This document shows positions 1-9,308 of a stretch of 64,000 nt of DNA, in pieces. The translations under genes and the position numbers were made by a program. The notes below the pieces were generated by a model. The model searched no databases. It had not been told where the DNA came from and was given only the letters and a program-made list of their open reading frames with translations. Source of the stretch: Victivallis lenta (GTDB lineage Bacteria; Verrucomicrobiota; Lentisphaeria; Victivallales; Victivallaceae); the NCBI RefSeq assembly GCF_009695545.1, contig NZ_VUNS01000001.1:186001-250000 (forward strand), given 5' to 3'. Every line of letters starts with the position of its first letter. The first letter of the stretch is position 1.

Positions 1-1679
1 GAAATCTCGCATTCGGAATAACGGAAAAGCGCGTTTTCCGCGCCGCCCGCCGCCCGGAATCCCTGAACCAGCCAGGCCGGCGACAGCTCCGCATAGCCGG
101 AGAAGCGCAGATCCCGGAACTCCCCGGCGCCGAACATGGAACGGACCGGATTCACACGCCGCACTTCAACGGCGCCTTCGACCCGCAGCGGCATGCGCTC
201 CGCAGCGGCCGGATCGAACGTGGAGTTGAACCGGCCCGAAAATCCCTCGAGCTTCAGCTTCGGCACGCCGCCGCCGTAAAGGTTGACCCCGCCGAGCTCC
301 GGCTCCAGAACCAGCATTGCCTCCCGCTCCCCCGTCTGCCGGGAAAAGCGGAAGGAGACCAGCGCCGATGATGCGCTCCAGGCGCTCTCCGGATTCGGCC
401 ATTCGAGCTTCGAACTCTTCAGCAGGCCGGAGAGCTCGAAACTCGAAGCCTCCGGATTGTCGTAATCGAAATTCCAGCTGCCGGTCAGCGTCCCCGGCAG
501 CGCGGCCAGCTCCTGCTGGCTCCCCGGCGCCCGGAACTTCACCGACTCGAAGCCGAACGAAAAATCGATGCTGCCGTGCGAACGGGAGCCGCCGCCGGAA
601 ATCCGCGGCGAACGCCAGATGCAGTTGAATTCTCCGCACGGCAGCTCACCGCTCCAGCGGACCGCCCGGTCCGAACTTTCGGACTGGCGGAACATCCAGC
701 TGCCGTCCCCCCGGTCGTAATGGCCGTCGATCCGCATGACGCCGGTCATCTCCCCGACCGGCGGAGCGTTCACGACCGAAAACCGGATGACGGAATCGGC
801 GCCCCCGGTCACGGTCAGCGCACCGAGCGGCAGCTCCAGCGGGCGCCGCAGCGAGGTCTCCGGCAGTGCGACCTCCCACGGCCGCTCCGCGCCGTACCAG
901 CGGAACACCGCCCGCCTGCCCGGGGAAATCTCCCAGACGCCCCCGGACACGGCAGTCCCTTCCGAAAAGGCAAGTTCGCCCTCAAAGGAGCGGACCGGGT
1001 CGGGCCTGCCGAAATCCAGCTTGAGAACTCCGTCGACATCGAACGCCCCCGAAAGCGCGACCTCTGCGGGAATGCGGCTCTCGACCAGTTCGAGCAGTTC
1101 CGTCGTCGCCCGCCCCCGCAATCTCAGTTCGGCGGCGCCTGTCTGCGGACGGTAGCTGCCGCTCGCGGCCAGCCCCGGGTCCGGCATCGAAAACTCGATG
1201 TCGAAATCACCGTCCGGGCGGCGCATCCACTTGAATTCAAACGCAAAATCCCCTTTCCTGGCCTTCCGCCGGAAAGAGCCGGTAACCGAAAACTCGGCGG
1301 GCAGCGTTCCCCGGCGCGCCGCCCCGGCCACCAGCGGCAGAAGCTGCGTGATCCGTCCGATCTCGACGCCCGCGGCGGATACCGAACGCGGCACGCCGTT
1401 CGCATCGAGGCCGATCTCGAGCCCTTCGCAGCCGGCGGCGACTCCGTCGTCCGCGCGATACGAGATGCGCCGGATCAGAATCCGGTCCGGCGACTGCTCT
1501 TCCACCTGTTCCGCCTCAAGCCCCTTGATTGAAAGCAGCATGCGCTCCACGGCGCGGGCCGGGGAGTGTTCGAACCAGAACCAGACGCCGCCGCCGGCAG
1601 CCGCCAGCAGCACCGCCGGAAGGATCAGCAGCCGAAGCCGGCGCCGTCCGCTGCGGAAGATGTGCCGTTCTTTCGTCAT
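1..1679 (-). CDS. AsmA-like membrane-anchored protein, 3' part missing
   Basis: Minus-strand reading frame with no stop from its ATG at 1679 to the left edge, at least 559 codons. I read every codon in this frame and found no stop. The N-terminus is basic (MTKERHIFRSGRRRL) and followed by one hydrophobic segment at about residues 16-35, giving a single inner-membrane anchor with the rest outside the cytoplasm. The body is beta-rich and repeats short phrases on a 'VDGVLKLDFG' or 'RIDGHYDRG' pattern, as in AsmA, YdbH and DUF3971-type envelope proteins thought to help move lipids between membranes. The start codon overlaps the stop of the upstream formyltransferase gene (ATGA at 1676-1679), so the two are translationally coupled. 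The AsmA-like assignment rests on overall character rather than a signature motif. The C-terminus lies outside the window. Confidence 0.55.
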   Translation of the reverse strand, partial: MTKERHIFRSGRRRLRLLILPAVLLAAAGGGVWFWFEHSPARAVERMLLSIKGLEAEQVEEQSPDRILIRRISYRADDGVAAGCEGLEIGLDANGVPRSVSAAGVEIGRITQLLPLVAGAARRGTLPAEFSVTGSFRRKARKGDFAFEFKWMRRPDGDFDIEFSMPDPGLAASGSYRPQTGAAELRLRGRATTELLELVESRIPAEVALSGAFDVDGVLKLDFGRPDPVRSFEGELAFSEGTAVSGGVWEISPGRRAVFRWYGAERPWEVALPETSLRRPLELPLGALTVTGGADSVIRFSVVNAPPVGEMTGVMRIDGHYDRGDGSWMFRQSESSDRAVRWSGELPCGEFNCIWRSPRISGGGSRSHGSIDFSFGFESVKFRAPGSQQELAALPGTLTGSWNFDYDNPEASSFELSGLLKSSKLEWPNPESAWSASSALVSFRFSRQTGEREAMLVLEPELGGVNLYGGGVPKLKLEGFSGRFNSTFDPAAAERMPLRVEGAVEVRRVNPVRSMFGAGEFRDLRFSGYAELSPAWLVQGFRAAGGAENALFRYSECEI

Positions 1680-2551
1680 GACAGCAGCCTCCTGCCGTCC
1701 TCGCCGTATTCCACGGTGCGGACCGGACGCCACTGCCCGGCCTCCCGGAAACAGAGCCGCCCGCCGTCGAGCCCGAAGCGGCCCGCCGCGAAATCGTCAG
1801 CCACGCGCGGAAAAACGACATGGTCGCCGCACAGCTTCAGCCGCTCCAGGTTGTGAGCCGCCACTTCGCGCAGCCGGTCCCGGTACGGAGCCCGCGAACG
1901 GCCGGCCTGAATCGCGGCAAGCGCCTCCGGGGACTCCCCGCAGAGCTCGACCGGCATCGGGCGGGAGACGCCGAGAACCGGCCCGGAATCCATCTCGGCT
2001 TCCCCGCTGCCCTCGAACGGCTGGGCGAGAATCACACTGCTGCGCAGCGCCGGATGCCCGGCCAGAATCGCGGTCTCCACCGGCTTGAAATGAAGCCCGG
2101 CCAGAATCCGGCGGCCGTCCGTTTCCACCGTGAGGTCTCCGGGGTGAACATTCAGGCACGGCAGGTCGGCCGTGATGTTGCAGAGCGGAACGAAACCGGC
2201 CAGCACGCCGAAATCGATCTTCCACGGCAGGACGAGTTCCCGCAGCGCCTCGGTCCATTCGGAACGGATGGCGCGGCGCCGTTCGGAGACAAGCGAGATC
2301 GCCGTCTCGCCGCGGGCGGCGTAAAACGCCCGGATGTCATGCTCGACCAGCGGAATGTTCCATGCGGCGGCGAGTTCCCGCGCGCGGCTGTGCTCCGGCG
2401 CGTCGGTGACGATCAGCGCCGGGACAAAACGGCACTCCGGATGCCCGGCATGGTAGCGGAACAGCGCCTCGGCATTGGTGCCGGTTCCGCTCATGAACAC
2501 AGCGGCCCGCGCCTGGCCGTTCCCTGCGCCGGGAAATATATTTGTTATCAT
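1676..2551 (-). CDS. formyltransferase-fold protein, PurN-like
   Basis: Predicted 291-residue formyltransferase related to glycinamide ribonucleotide formyltransferase, which moves a formyl group from 10-formyl-THF to GAR in purine synthesis. Visible landmarks are the phosphate-binding loop SGTGTN (residues 21-26), the substrate-loop phrase GVLAGFVPL, the catalytic N-x-H pair (Asn134, His136 in NVHPGDL) and a D-x-G (Asp188 in EMDSGPVL). These match in order Asn106, His108 and Asp144 of E. coli PurN. The protein is about 80 residues longer than usual PurN, with extra sequence between the His and Asp motifs and a longer C-terminus, so a different acceptor substrate is possible. I chose the ATG at 2551, which has AAGAG just upstream; an earlier in-frame ATG at 2581 has no ribosome site. 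No other purine gene is nearby. Confidence 0.72.
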   Translation of the reverse strand: MITNIFPGAGNGQARAAVFMSGTGTNAEALFRYHAGHPECRFVPALIVTDAPEHSRARELAAAWNIPLVEHDIRAFYAARGETAISLVSERRRAIRSEWTEALRELVLPWKIDFGVLAGFVPLCNITADLPCLNVHPGDLTVETDGRRILAGLHFKPVETAILAGHPALRSSVILAQPFEGSGEAEMDSGPVLGVSRPMPVELCGESPEALAAIQAGRSRAPYRDRLREVAAHNLERLKLCGDHVVFPRVADDFAAGRFGLDGGRLCFREAGQWRPVRTVEYGEDGRRLLS

Positions 2552-2821
2552 CAAACTGACTCTTATCCAAAAAAACGACAATAAACGACTGCGGTTCCGG
2601 CCGGAAGCCCCGTCATTTCCGCCGGCAAGACCGGCCGGAGATTCCGTCCATATCTTTAAAATGCAGTTTTTTTCGGATTCTTCAAGTAAAATACGGTTTT
2701 TTTTTGAAGTTCGGCGCGATTTTTATTTGCTTGTCCACCAAATCCGGTTATATTTTAAGCAGCTTGGAGTTTATTTCTCTGGAATTGGCATCGTTGTTAC
2801 AGATAAAGGGAGATTTCGCAA

Positions 2822-3508
2822 ATGGGCATATCGAAAGTTCTGAAGTCCGGCCTCATTCTTCTGGCACTGGTCGTCGCGGCCGGAGCGTACGCCGCTCCGT
2901 GGTTCGCCAACGGCCCGAAGCGCGATGTGGTCACACTCGTCATGGCCGGAAACTACAAAAGCCCGCGGCTCATGGCGGAGCTGATCCTCTACGAAAGCCG
3001 CCAGCCCTACCTGCTGCTGCCGACGCCGGAGAGCAAAGACCAGAAAATCATCTATGTTCAGGCCAAGGGGCCGGCGTATGAAATTCCCGAAAAGAGCCTG
3101 CAGCAGTTCGTCCAGTTCCTGAATCCGCGCCGCATCGTCGTGCTCGGCGACGACCGTTACGTCCAGCCCAAGTTCGTCAAGCTGCTCGACCGCAGCATTC
3201 CGATCGTCCGCATCGAAGGCGACGACTGGAACCGGATTGCGGAGGAGACCACGCTGCTGCTGAGCCTCAGCAACCTCTCCGGCGACTACAAAAAGCTGCG
3301 CGAAGAGCTTATGAGCAAGGGCAAATTCCTGCGCCCGACGCCGCGGACCAGGGCCGAGCAGCTCAAGCCGGTCGCCCAGACCGAAGCGCCCGCCGAGGAT
3401 GAAGTCGCGGCGGTGGAGGAGGAGCTCGTCGAATTCGATCCGGCGCCCGCCGCTCAGGCTCCGGAGGCCAAGGCTCCGGAGGCGCAGGAGCCGGCAACCG
3501 CGGAATAG
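2822..3508 (+). CDS. secreted protein of unknown function with acidic Pro/Ala tail
   Basis: 228 residues. An N-terminal hydrophobic stretch (about residues 7-25, ending AAGAYA) looks like a signal peptide or an anchor. The middle (about 35-150) alternates predicted strands and helices: it contains YLLLPTPES, RRIVVLGDDRYVQPKFVKLL and IPIVRIEGDDWNRIAEE, a layout reminiscent of cell-wall-binding repeat 2 modules (a glycine-rich strand, then a strand followed by R-I-x-G-x-D). That is only a resemblance. The C-terminal 60 residues are low-complexity, rich in Glu, Ala and Pro. A strong ribosome site (AAAGGGAG) lies upstream of the ATG, and the ABC permease follows nine bases downstream, so the two are probably cotranscribed. 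I do not recognise the family. Confidence 0.7.
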   Translation: MGISKVLKSGLILLALVVAAGAYAAPWFANGPKRDVVTLVMAGNYKSPRLMAELILYESRQPYLLLPTPESKDQKIIYVQAKGPAYEIPEKSLQQFVQFLNPRRIVVLGDDRYVQPKFVKLLDRSIPIVRIEGDDWNRIAEETTLLLSLSNLSGDYKKLREELMSKGKFLRPTPRTRAEQLKPVAQTEAPAEDEVAAVEEELVEFDPAPAAQAPEAKAPEAQEPATAE

Positions 3509-3517
3509 GGATTACGC

Positions 3518-4477
3518 ATGTTCAACTATTTCAAGATCAGTATCAACACCTTCAAGGAGTCGGTCCGCGAGCCGATCTACTTCCTGATGCTGCTCGCGGG
3601 GCTGATTCTGATCGGCAGTTATCCGTCAGCGGCGCTTTTCGTCTTCTCCGAGCAGTTGAAGCTCGTGGTCGACAGCTCCATGGCGACAGGGCTCATCTTC
3701 GGGCTCATCGTCGCCGTGCTCTGCGCATCGCACACCGTAGCGCGCGAAATGCGCAACGGAACCGTGCTTCTGCTGCTTTCGAAACCGGTCTACCGCTGGA
3801 CGTTCATCCTCGGCAAGATCACCGGCATCGGCGCGGCGGTCACGCTGTTCACGCTGCTCTGCAACCTTGCGACCATCACCTCCGTTTTCATCGCGACCGA
3901 CCAGTTCCGGTTCGACATGACGATCTTTTTCTCCTACTACGGAGTCCTGATCGCGATCTGCGCGGTCGGCATGATCTTCAACTTCTGGCGCGGCAGCTCC
4001 TTCCCGGAGATCAGCACGTATGCGGCCACGCTGCTGATTCCGATCATCACGGCCGTCTGCATCCTGACCCAGGAGCGGCCGACCGTCTCGCTGACCGACC
4101 TCAGCTATGCCCTCGTGCTGCTGAATTTCGCCGTCATCGCCATGTCGACCATCTCGGTGGTATTCGCCACACGGCTCGACATCGTGGCGAACCTGTCACT
4201 CTGCACGACCGTATTTTTCCTCGGGCTGGTCTCGAGCTACCTGTTCCAGCGCCAGACCGACTCGGAGCTGCTGAACGCCCTCTTCCAGTTCTGCTATGCC
4301 GTCCTGCCGAACTGGCAGTATTTCTGGCTGGCGGACGCGGTCGCAGTCAACCGGCCGATCCCGTTCAGCTATGTGGTGGACAGTCTGGTCTACGTCGTGC
4401 TTTACGTGTCGATCTGCTCGATGTGGGCGGTGGCCATTTTCCAGAACAAGGAGATCGCCGGCGACGGCCGGGTCTGA
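3518..4477 (+). CDS. ABC-2 type transporter permease
   Basis: 319-residue integral membrane protein with six to eight hydrophobic segments. The N-terminal cytoplasmic helix is followed by the phrase 'HTVAREMRNGTVLLLLSKPVYRW' split over residues about 73-95, typical of ABC-2 permeases of the NosY/GldF kind, where an E-x-x-x-G-T-x-x-L-L-L-x-x-P motif couples to the ATPase. It should form an export or envelope-maintenance transporter with an ATP-binding partner. No ATPase gene lies on either side, so the partner is encoded elsewhere. The gene begins nine bases after the preceding secreted protein and is followed by a rho-independent terminator at 4511-4541. The substrate cannot be told from the sequence. 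Confidence 0.75.
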   Translation: MFNYFKISINTFKESVREPIYFLMLLAGLILIGSYPSAALFVFSEQLKLVVDSSMATGLIFGLIVAVLCASHTVAREMRNGTVLLLLSKPVYRWTFILGKITGIGAAVTLFTLLCNLATITSVFIATDQFRFDMTIFFSYYGVLIAICAVGMIFNFWRGSSFPEISTYAATLLIPIITAVCILTQERPTVSLTDLSYALVLLNFAVIAMSTISVVFATRLDIVANLSLCTTVFFLGLVSSYLFQRQTDSELLNALFQFCYAVLPNWQYFWLADAVAVNRPIPFSYVVDSLVYVVLYVSICSMWAVAIFQNKEIAGDGRV

Positions 4478-4510
4478 CCGCCGCGTTCCCGGTTCTGCAC
4501 GGAGATGATA

Positions 4511-4541
4511 AAAGGGAGGCGCTTTGCCTCCTTTCTTTTTT
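4511..4541 (+). terminator. rho-independent terminator after the ABC permease
   Basis: A GGGAGGC stem pairs with GCCTCC around a short GCTTT loop and is followed by a run of Ts (4532-4541). It separates the permease transcription unit from the biotin ligase and decarboxylase genes. Confidence 0.85.
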
Positions 4542-4595
4542 AAACACGCCGGCGCGCTTTTTTGCGCCGCATCTGACTGCCGGAGAAAAAATTCC

Positions 4596-5408
4596 ATGCC
4601 CGACTCCATTCAGCCGAATCTCCTCATCCTCGACGAAGTCGACTCCACCAACACCTATGCGAGGGAACACTTCGACGATCTGCCCGACGGCACGCTCGTC
4701 GTCGCCCGGCGCCAGACGGCAGGGCGCGGCAGGCGCGGCCGAAGCTGGCTCTCCCCGCCCGGAATCAATTTCACCGGCAGCATTCTCCTCAAGCGCCTTG
4801 AGGACGGATTCCATGCGGGGTGCCTGCTCGGGGTGGCCGCGCTGTCGCTCCTGCGGGAACTGGCGCCGGAGCTTCCCGCCTACCTGAAATGGCCGAACGA
4901 CATCTATGTCGAAAACCGCAAACTCGCCGGGCTGCTGAGCGAAAGCGCCCGGATCGAGAACGGCCGGGTAACCGCCGTCGTCTCCGGAATCGGCATCAAT
5001 GTGAACCTGCCGTCCGATGCGCTCAAAGCCATCGACCAGCCCGCCACCTCCCTTCTGGCGGAGACAAACCGGGAATTTAATCTCGATTTTTTCTCAAAAA
5101 AACTGGCAGAAAGGCTGATTCGATACTATATTATCTATTTAAATAGCGCCGGGTTCGTTATCCGCGAATGGATGGAAGCGAATCTTCTGGTCGGCGAAAC
5201 GCTGACTTTGACGGATCCGCTCGGGAAGGAGCATACCGGCGTGTTCCGCAGAATTCTGGAAGACGGCGGCATGCTGTTCGAGGAGAACGGCGCCGAGTTC
5301 GCATTCAGCTGCGGAGACGTGAAGATCGACCGGAAGTCGGTAGATTGGGATCAATTGAAAATAAAAGCACTCAGGCATTCGTACCATTACAAACAACCCA
5401 AGGAATAA
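4596..5408 (+). CDS. birA: biotin-[acetyl-CoA-carboxylase] ligase, HTH-less
   Basis: 270-residue biotin-protein ligase. It joins biotin to AMP and then to the target lysine of a biotinyl domain. Signature motifs are GRGRRGRSW (biotin and ATP loop, about residues 44-52), KWPNDIY (about 94-100), KLAGLL and GIGINVN. The enzyme starts directly with the catalytic core, with no N-terminal winged helix, so it is the monofunctional type and not also the biotin-operon repressor. A longer in-frame version from 4524 would only add read-through of the terminator, and the ATG at 4596 is preceded by CGGAGAAAA. The gamma, alpha and beta subunits of a biotin-dependent decarboxylase follow at once, so the local target is almost certainly the MKM lysine of the OadA protein. 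Confidence 0.93.
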   Translation: MPDSIQPNLLILDEVDSTNTYAREHFDDLPDGTLVVARRQTAGRGRRGRSWLSPPGINFTGSILLKRLEDGFHAGCLLGVAALSLLRELAPELPAYLKWPNDIYVENRKLAGLLSESARIENGRVTAVVSGIGINVNLPSDALKAIDQPATSLLAETNREFNLDFFSKKLAERLIRYYIIYLNSAGFVIREWMEANLLVGETLTLTDPLGKEHTGVFRRILEDGGMLFEENGAEFAFSCGDVKIDRKSVDWDQLKIKALRHSYHYKQPKE

Positions 5409-5413
5409 AGAAA

Positions 5414-5659
5414 ATGGATTGGACTCTGTTGGGTAACGGCTTCAAGCTGATGCTTCTGGGCATGGGGGTAGTTTATGTCTTCCTCGTGGTCATGATCATC
5501 GCCATGAACCTCCTGAAACGGGCGCTCGCCCCCTTCGCCGGCATGCTCGAGCCGCCGCCGAAGGCCCCCGCCAAAAAGAAACCCGCCGCCGCTTCCGGCG
5601 ACGACGCCCAGCTCGCGGCGATCGCGGCCGCAGCGGTCGAAGCCGCCCGTTCCAAGTAA
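5414..5659 (+). CDS. decarboxylase sodium pump gamma subunit, OadG-type
   Basis: Small 81-residue protein with one N-terminal transmembrane helix (about residues 8-32), then a Pro/Lys/Ala-rich linker and an Ala-rich end. This is the build of OadG or the delta/gamma subunit of Na+-translocating biotin-dependent decarboxylases, which tethers the alpha subunit to the membrane beta subunit. The phrase MGVVYVFLVVMIIAMNLL matches the OadG helix. It starts five bases after the biotin ligase stop, with AGGA ten bases upstream, and precedes the alpha and beta genes. Family sequences vary a lot outside the helix, so the assignment leans on gene context. Confidence 0.85.
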   Translation: MDWTLLGNGFKLMLLGMGVVYVFLVVMIIAMNLLKRALAPFAGMLEPPPKAPAKKKPAAASGDDAQLAAIAAAAVEAARSK

Positions 5660-5707
5660 ATATTCATCCATATTTCTATATCAATCATAACGGAGAATCG
5701 TAAGAAG

Positions 5708-7546
5708 ATGAAGAAAATCAAGTTCATGGATTGCTCGTTCCGTGACGGCTTCCAGTCCTGCCTCGGCGCCCGTGTCAAGACCGATGATTTCCTGCCCGCG
5801 CTCGATGCGGCGGTCAAGGCCGGGATCGATTATATCGAAATCGGCGGCGGAGCCCGCTTCCAGAGCCTCTATTTCTACTGCCAGGAAGATGCGTTCGAAA
5901 TGATGGACCGCTGCCGCGAAGTGGTCGGCCCGAACGTGAATCTCCAGACCCTCGCCCGCGGCGTCAATGTGGTCGGCCTCTCCTCGCAGTCGAGCGACAT
6001 CATCGAACTGCACGCGAAACTCTTCAAGAAGCACGGCATCACCACCATCCGCAACTTCGACGCTCTGAACGACGTGCGCAACCTGACCGCCTCCGGCAAG
6101 TACATCACGCAGTACGGCCTCAAGCACCAGGCGACCGTCACCATGATGGGCCTCGCCCCGAACCTCAACGAAACGTATGCGCACACGCCGAAATTCTACA
6201 TCGACCGCCTGAAGGAGATTCTCGCCAGCGGGATGGCCTTCGACAGCCTCGCGTTCAAGGACGCCTCCGGCACCTCGACCCCGAAGACCGTCTACGAGAC
6301 GATCAAGCAGGCGCGTGAAATTCTCGATGCCGAATTCAAGGGCGACAACCGCAAGAGCATTTCGTTCCACACCCACGATACCGCGGGCATGGCGGTCAGC
6401 TGCAACATGGCGGCGATCGAAGCCGGCGCCGACGTGATCGACCTTGCGATGAGCCCGCTCTCCGGCGGCACCTGCGAGGCGGACATCCTCGTGATGTACC
6501 AGAGACTGCGCGGCACCGACTACACGCTCGACATCGACCCGGAGAAGATCCTCAACGCCGAAAAGGTGTTCGAGAAGTGCATGGACAAATACTTCATGCC
6601 GCCGGAATCGATGCAGGTCTCCCCGAAAATCATCTTCAGCCCGATGCCGGGCGGCGCTCTGACGGCCAACACCCAGATGATGCGCGACAACAACATCCTC
6701 GACAAATACGACGACTGCATCGCCGAGATGCGCGAAGTCGTCGCAAAGGGCGGTTTCGGAACCTCGGTCACCCCGGTCAGCCAGTTCTATTTCCAGCAGG
6801 CGTTCTCGAATGCGATGCAGGGCCGCTGGAAGGTCATCGACAAGAACGGCTACGGCAAGATGGTGCTCGGCTACTTCGGCAAGACCCCGGTCGCGCCGGA
6901 TCCGGAAATCGTCAAGCTGGCCAGCGAGCAGCTCGGCCTCGAGCCGACCACCGAAGCCGTGGTCGACATCAACAACCGCAATCCGAAGCTCGGCGTCAAA
7001 TACAATACCGAACTGCTTGAGAAGGCCGGCCTGCCGGTCACCGAAGAGAACATCTTCATCGTCGCGGCCTGCGGCGAGAAGGGCCTCAAATACCTGCAGG
7101 GCGACAAGCCGATGGGCATCCGCTACAAGGAAGCCGACAAGCCGAAGGCCGCCGCCGCGAAGGGCGGAGCCTACACGGCCAATGTCGACGGCAAGAATGT
7201 CGCGGTCGAACTGAACGCCGCCGGCGACGCCTACACGGCGACCGTCAACGGCAAGAGCTTCACGGTCAAGGTTTCGGAAGGCATTGCGACCGCGACCGCC
7301 GCTGCCGCTCCGGCCGCCTCCGGCGCGGCGACCGCGCTGCCGGCTCCGCTGCCGGGCACGGTCATGAAGATCATGGTTGAGGTCGGCGAGGAAGTCGCCG
7401 CCGATGACGTGATCCTCGTCATGGAAGCCATGAAGATGGAAACCGAAGTCAAGGCCCCGAAGGCGGGCGTCATCCGTGAAATCAACGTCTCGACCTCCCA
7501 GGTGGTGGCCGCGGGCGACACGCTCGTGATGATCGAGGAGAAGTAA
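5708..7546 (+). CDS. oadA: biotin-dependent decarboxylase/carboxyltransferase alpha subunit
   Basis: 612 residues in the usual OadA order: an HMGL-like TIM-barrel carboxyltransferase (about 3-275, with SFRDGFQS as the metal/substrate strand and HTHDTAGMA as the metal-binding histidines), the conserved PYC/OADA middle domain (about 290-470), an Ala-rich linker, and a C-terminal biotinyl domain with EAMKMET. The biotinylated lysine is near residue 576. The enzyme moves CO2 from an oxo-acid, most often oxaloacetate, to biotin, which the beta subunit then decarboxylates to drive Na+ export. The N-terminal phrase is SFRDGFQS rather than the more usual LRDGHQS, so substrate should be treated as probable, not certain. 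The beta subunit follows four bases downstream. Confidence 0.9.
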   Translation: MKKIKFMDCSFRDGFQSCLGARVKTDDFLPALDAAVKAGIDYIEIGGGARFQSLYFYCQEDAFEMMDRCREVVGPNVNLQTLARGVNVVGLSSQSSDIIELHAKLFKKHGITTIRNFDALNDVRNLTASGKYITQYGLKHQATVTMMGLAPNLNETYAHTPKFYIDRLKEILASGMAFDSLAFKDASGTSTPKTVYETIKQAREILDAEFKGDNRKSISFHTHDTAGMAVSCNMAAIEAGADVIDLAMSPLSGGTCEADILVMYQRLRGTDYTLDIDPEKILNAEKVFEKCMDKYFMPPESMQVSPKIIFSPMPGGALTANTQMMRDNNILDKYDDCIAEMREVVAKGGFGTSVTPVSQFYFQQAFSNAMQGRWKVIDKNGYGKMVLGYFGKTPVAPDPEIVKLASEQLGLEPTTEAVVDINNRNPKLGVKYNTELLEKAGLPVTEENIFIVAACGEKGLKYLQGDKPMGIRYKEADKPKAAAAKGGAYTANVDGKNVAVELNAAGDAYTATVNGKSFTVKVSEGIATATAAAAPAASGAATALPAPLPGTVMKIMVEVGEEVAADDVILVMEAMKMETEVKAPKAGVIREINVSTSQVVAAGDTLVMIEEK

Positions 7547-7550
7547 CAGA

Positions 7551-9254
7551 ATGCGAAAAGTCAAGCTTTTTTCCGCCGTCTGCCTCGCGCTGTTCGCGGG
7601 GATGCTGATGGCCGCTCCGGAGCCGAGCGTTCCGGCGGCGAAAACCACCATCGACACCGCGCAGGCCGCGGTGCAGAAGGCCGTTCCGGCCTCCACGCTC
7701 ACGCTGCCCTACGGCGCGCAGAAGATCATGACTTCGAGCGACGCGCTCTTCGGCTGGTATGTCCAGCCGTCGACCGGCATGCGTTATCTGGTCTATGAAT
7801 GGCCGAAGCCGGGCATCGTCAACTCGCTGACCATCGCCGCGAACCAGAAGGTCACTCCGGGCCGCGAAATGATGGTCGTGGTTCCGGAAGGGCGCAGCAA
7901 GGGCAAGGTCAAAATCGATATTTCGGCCAAAGTCTCCGCGCTGAACAAGGCGTTCTTCCCGTCGGCAAAAATCGAGCCGGGCATGGTCATCGCCGAATTC
8001 CAGCCGGTTGAGCTTGTGCACGATTCGGTTGACAACGCAACCGCTTCGAGCGGCGACCTGCCGGAGTGGGGCGCCGCGATCAAGGGGCTCTGGCAGAGCA
8101 CCGGCATCTATGACCTCATCAACCAGAGCAGCACCGATTTCAGCTCGACCTGGATTCTCGGCCTCGGCCGCGTGCTGATGATGTTCGTCGCTCTCGTGCT
8201 GATCTACCTCGCGATCGTGAAGGAGTTCGAGCCGCTGCTGCTGCTGCCGATCGGCTTCGGCGCGCTGCTCGCTAACATTCCGCTGGCCGGCATCTCCGGT
8301 CCGGACGGGCTGCAGGGCATGATCTTCGAGGTCGGCATCAACACGGGCGTCTTCCCGCTGCTGATCTTCATGGGCGTCGGCGCGATGACCGACTTCGGCC
8401 CGCTGCTTGCGAACCCGAAGACCGCGCTGCTCGGCGGCGCCGCGCAGTTCGGCATCTTCTCGGCGCTGCTCGGCGCTCTGCTGCTGACCATGTTCATTCC
8501 GGCGATCAACTTCTCCATGCTCGATGCGGCCAGCATCGGCATCATCGGCGGTGCGGACGGCCCGACCTCGATCTACCTGACCAGCAAGCTCTCCCCGAAA
8601 CTGCTCGGTGCGGTGGCGGTGGCGGCTTACAGCTACATGGCGCTGGTGCCGATCATCCAGCCGCCGATCATGAAGCTCTGCACGACGGAGAACGAGCGCA
8701 AGATCAAGATGAGCCAGCTGCGCACAGTCGGCAAGCTTGAGAAGATCTGCTTCCCGCTCCTGATCACGCTGCTCTGCGCCTTCCTGCTGCCGGACGCGGC
8801 TCCGCTGATCGGCATGCTGATGTTCGGCAACCTGATGCGTGAGTGCGGCGTGGTCGAACGCCTGAACCAGACCGCCCAGAACGCGCTGATCAACATCGTC
8901 ACGATCTTCCTCGGCATCGCGGTCGGTTCGAAGCTTTCGGCGGACCAGTTCCTGTCGATCCAGACGCTCGGCATCCTGCTGCTCGGCGCAGTGGCGTTCA
9001 GCATCGGCACCGCCGCGGGCGTGATCTTCGCGAAGATCATGAATCTCTTCAGCAAGGAGAAGATCAACCCGCTGATCGGCGCGGCCGGCGTCTCCGCGGT
9101 GCCGATGGCGGCGCGCGTGGCGAACAAGGTCGGTCTCGAGGCGAATCCGCAGAACTTCCTGCTGATGCACGCGATGGGACCGAACGTCTCCGGCGTGATC
9201 GGTTCGGCGGTTGCGGCGGGCGTGCTGCTCAATATGCTCAAGCACCTCGTCTGA
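7551..9254 (+). CDS. oadB: decarboxylase sodium pump beta subunit with N-terminal extension
   Basis: 567-residue integral membrane protein that decarboxylates carboxybiotin and exports Na+. The core (about residue 175 to the end) carries multiple transmembrane helices, the GGADGPTSI loop with the key aspartate near residue 336, and the [12 protein letters not shown] helix, all hallmarks of OadB/MmdB/GcdB. It ends in [15 protein letters not shown]. The family is normally about 400 residues. Here some 170 extra residues precede it: a cleavable-looking signal peptide (residues 1-22, ending MAA), then a soluble segment with [19 protein letters not shown]. That would put an extra domain outside the membrane. 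A terminator follows at 9275. Confidence 0.92.
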   Translation: MRKVKLFSAVCLALFAGMLMAAPEPSVPAAKTTIDTAQAAVQKAVPASTLTLPYGAQKIMTSSDALFGWYVQPSTGMRYLVYEWPKPGIVNSLTIAANQKVTPGREMMVVVPEGRSKGKVKIDISAKVSALNKAFFPSAKIEPGMVIAEFQPVELVHDSVDNATASSGDLPEWGAAIKGLWQSTGIYDLINQSSTDFSSTWILGLGRVLMMFVALVLIYLAIVKEFEPLLLLPIGFGALLANIPLAGISGPDGLQGMIFEVGINTGVFPLLIFMGVGAMTDFGPLLANPKTALLGGAAQFGIFSALLGALLLTMFIPAINFSMLDAASIGIIGGADGPTSIYLTSKLSPKLLGAVAVAAYSYMALVPIIQPPIMKLCTTENERKIKMSQLRTVGKLEKICFPLLITLLCAFLLPDAAPLIGMLMFGNLMRECGVVERLNQTAQNALINIVTIFLGIAVGSKLSADQFLSIQTLGILLLGAVAFSIGTAAGVIFAKIMNLFSKEKINPLIGAAGVSAVPMAARVANKVGLEANPQNFLLMHAMGPNVSGVIGSAVAAGVLLNMLKHLV

Positions 9255-9274
9255 TCTCCGTTACGGAACGGCAG

Positions 9275-9308
9275 CGCCGCGGCGAATCTGATTCGCCGCG
9301 GCGTTTTT
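9275..9308 (+). terminator. strong terminator of the decarboxylase operon
   Basis: A perfect 13-base-pair stem (CGCCGCGGCGAAT with its complement at 9291-9303), a three-base CTG loop and five Ts. Confidence 0.95.

Noticed and set aside
576-1532. Long plus-strand reading frame of 318 codons opposite the AsmA-like gene
   Set aside because: It runs in the same codon register as the minus-strand gene, has Arg/Pro-rich shadow composition and no ribosome site. The minus frame has a proper membrane anchor and operon coupling.
5681-7702. 673-codon minus-strand frame opposite oadA
   Set aside because: Composition rich in Arg, His, Asp and Val is typical of the antisense of a GC-rich gene. The plus strand encodes unmistakable OadA motifs.
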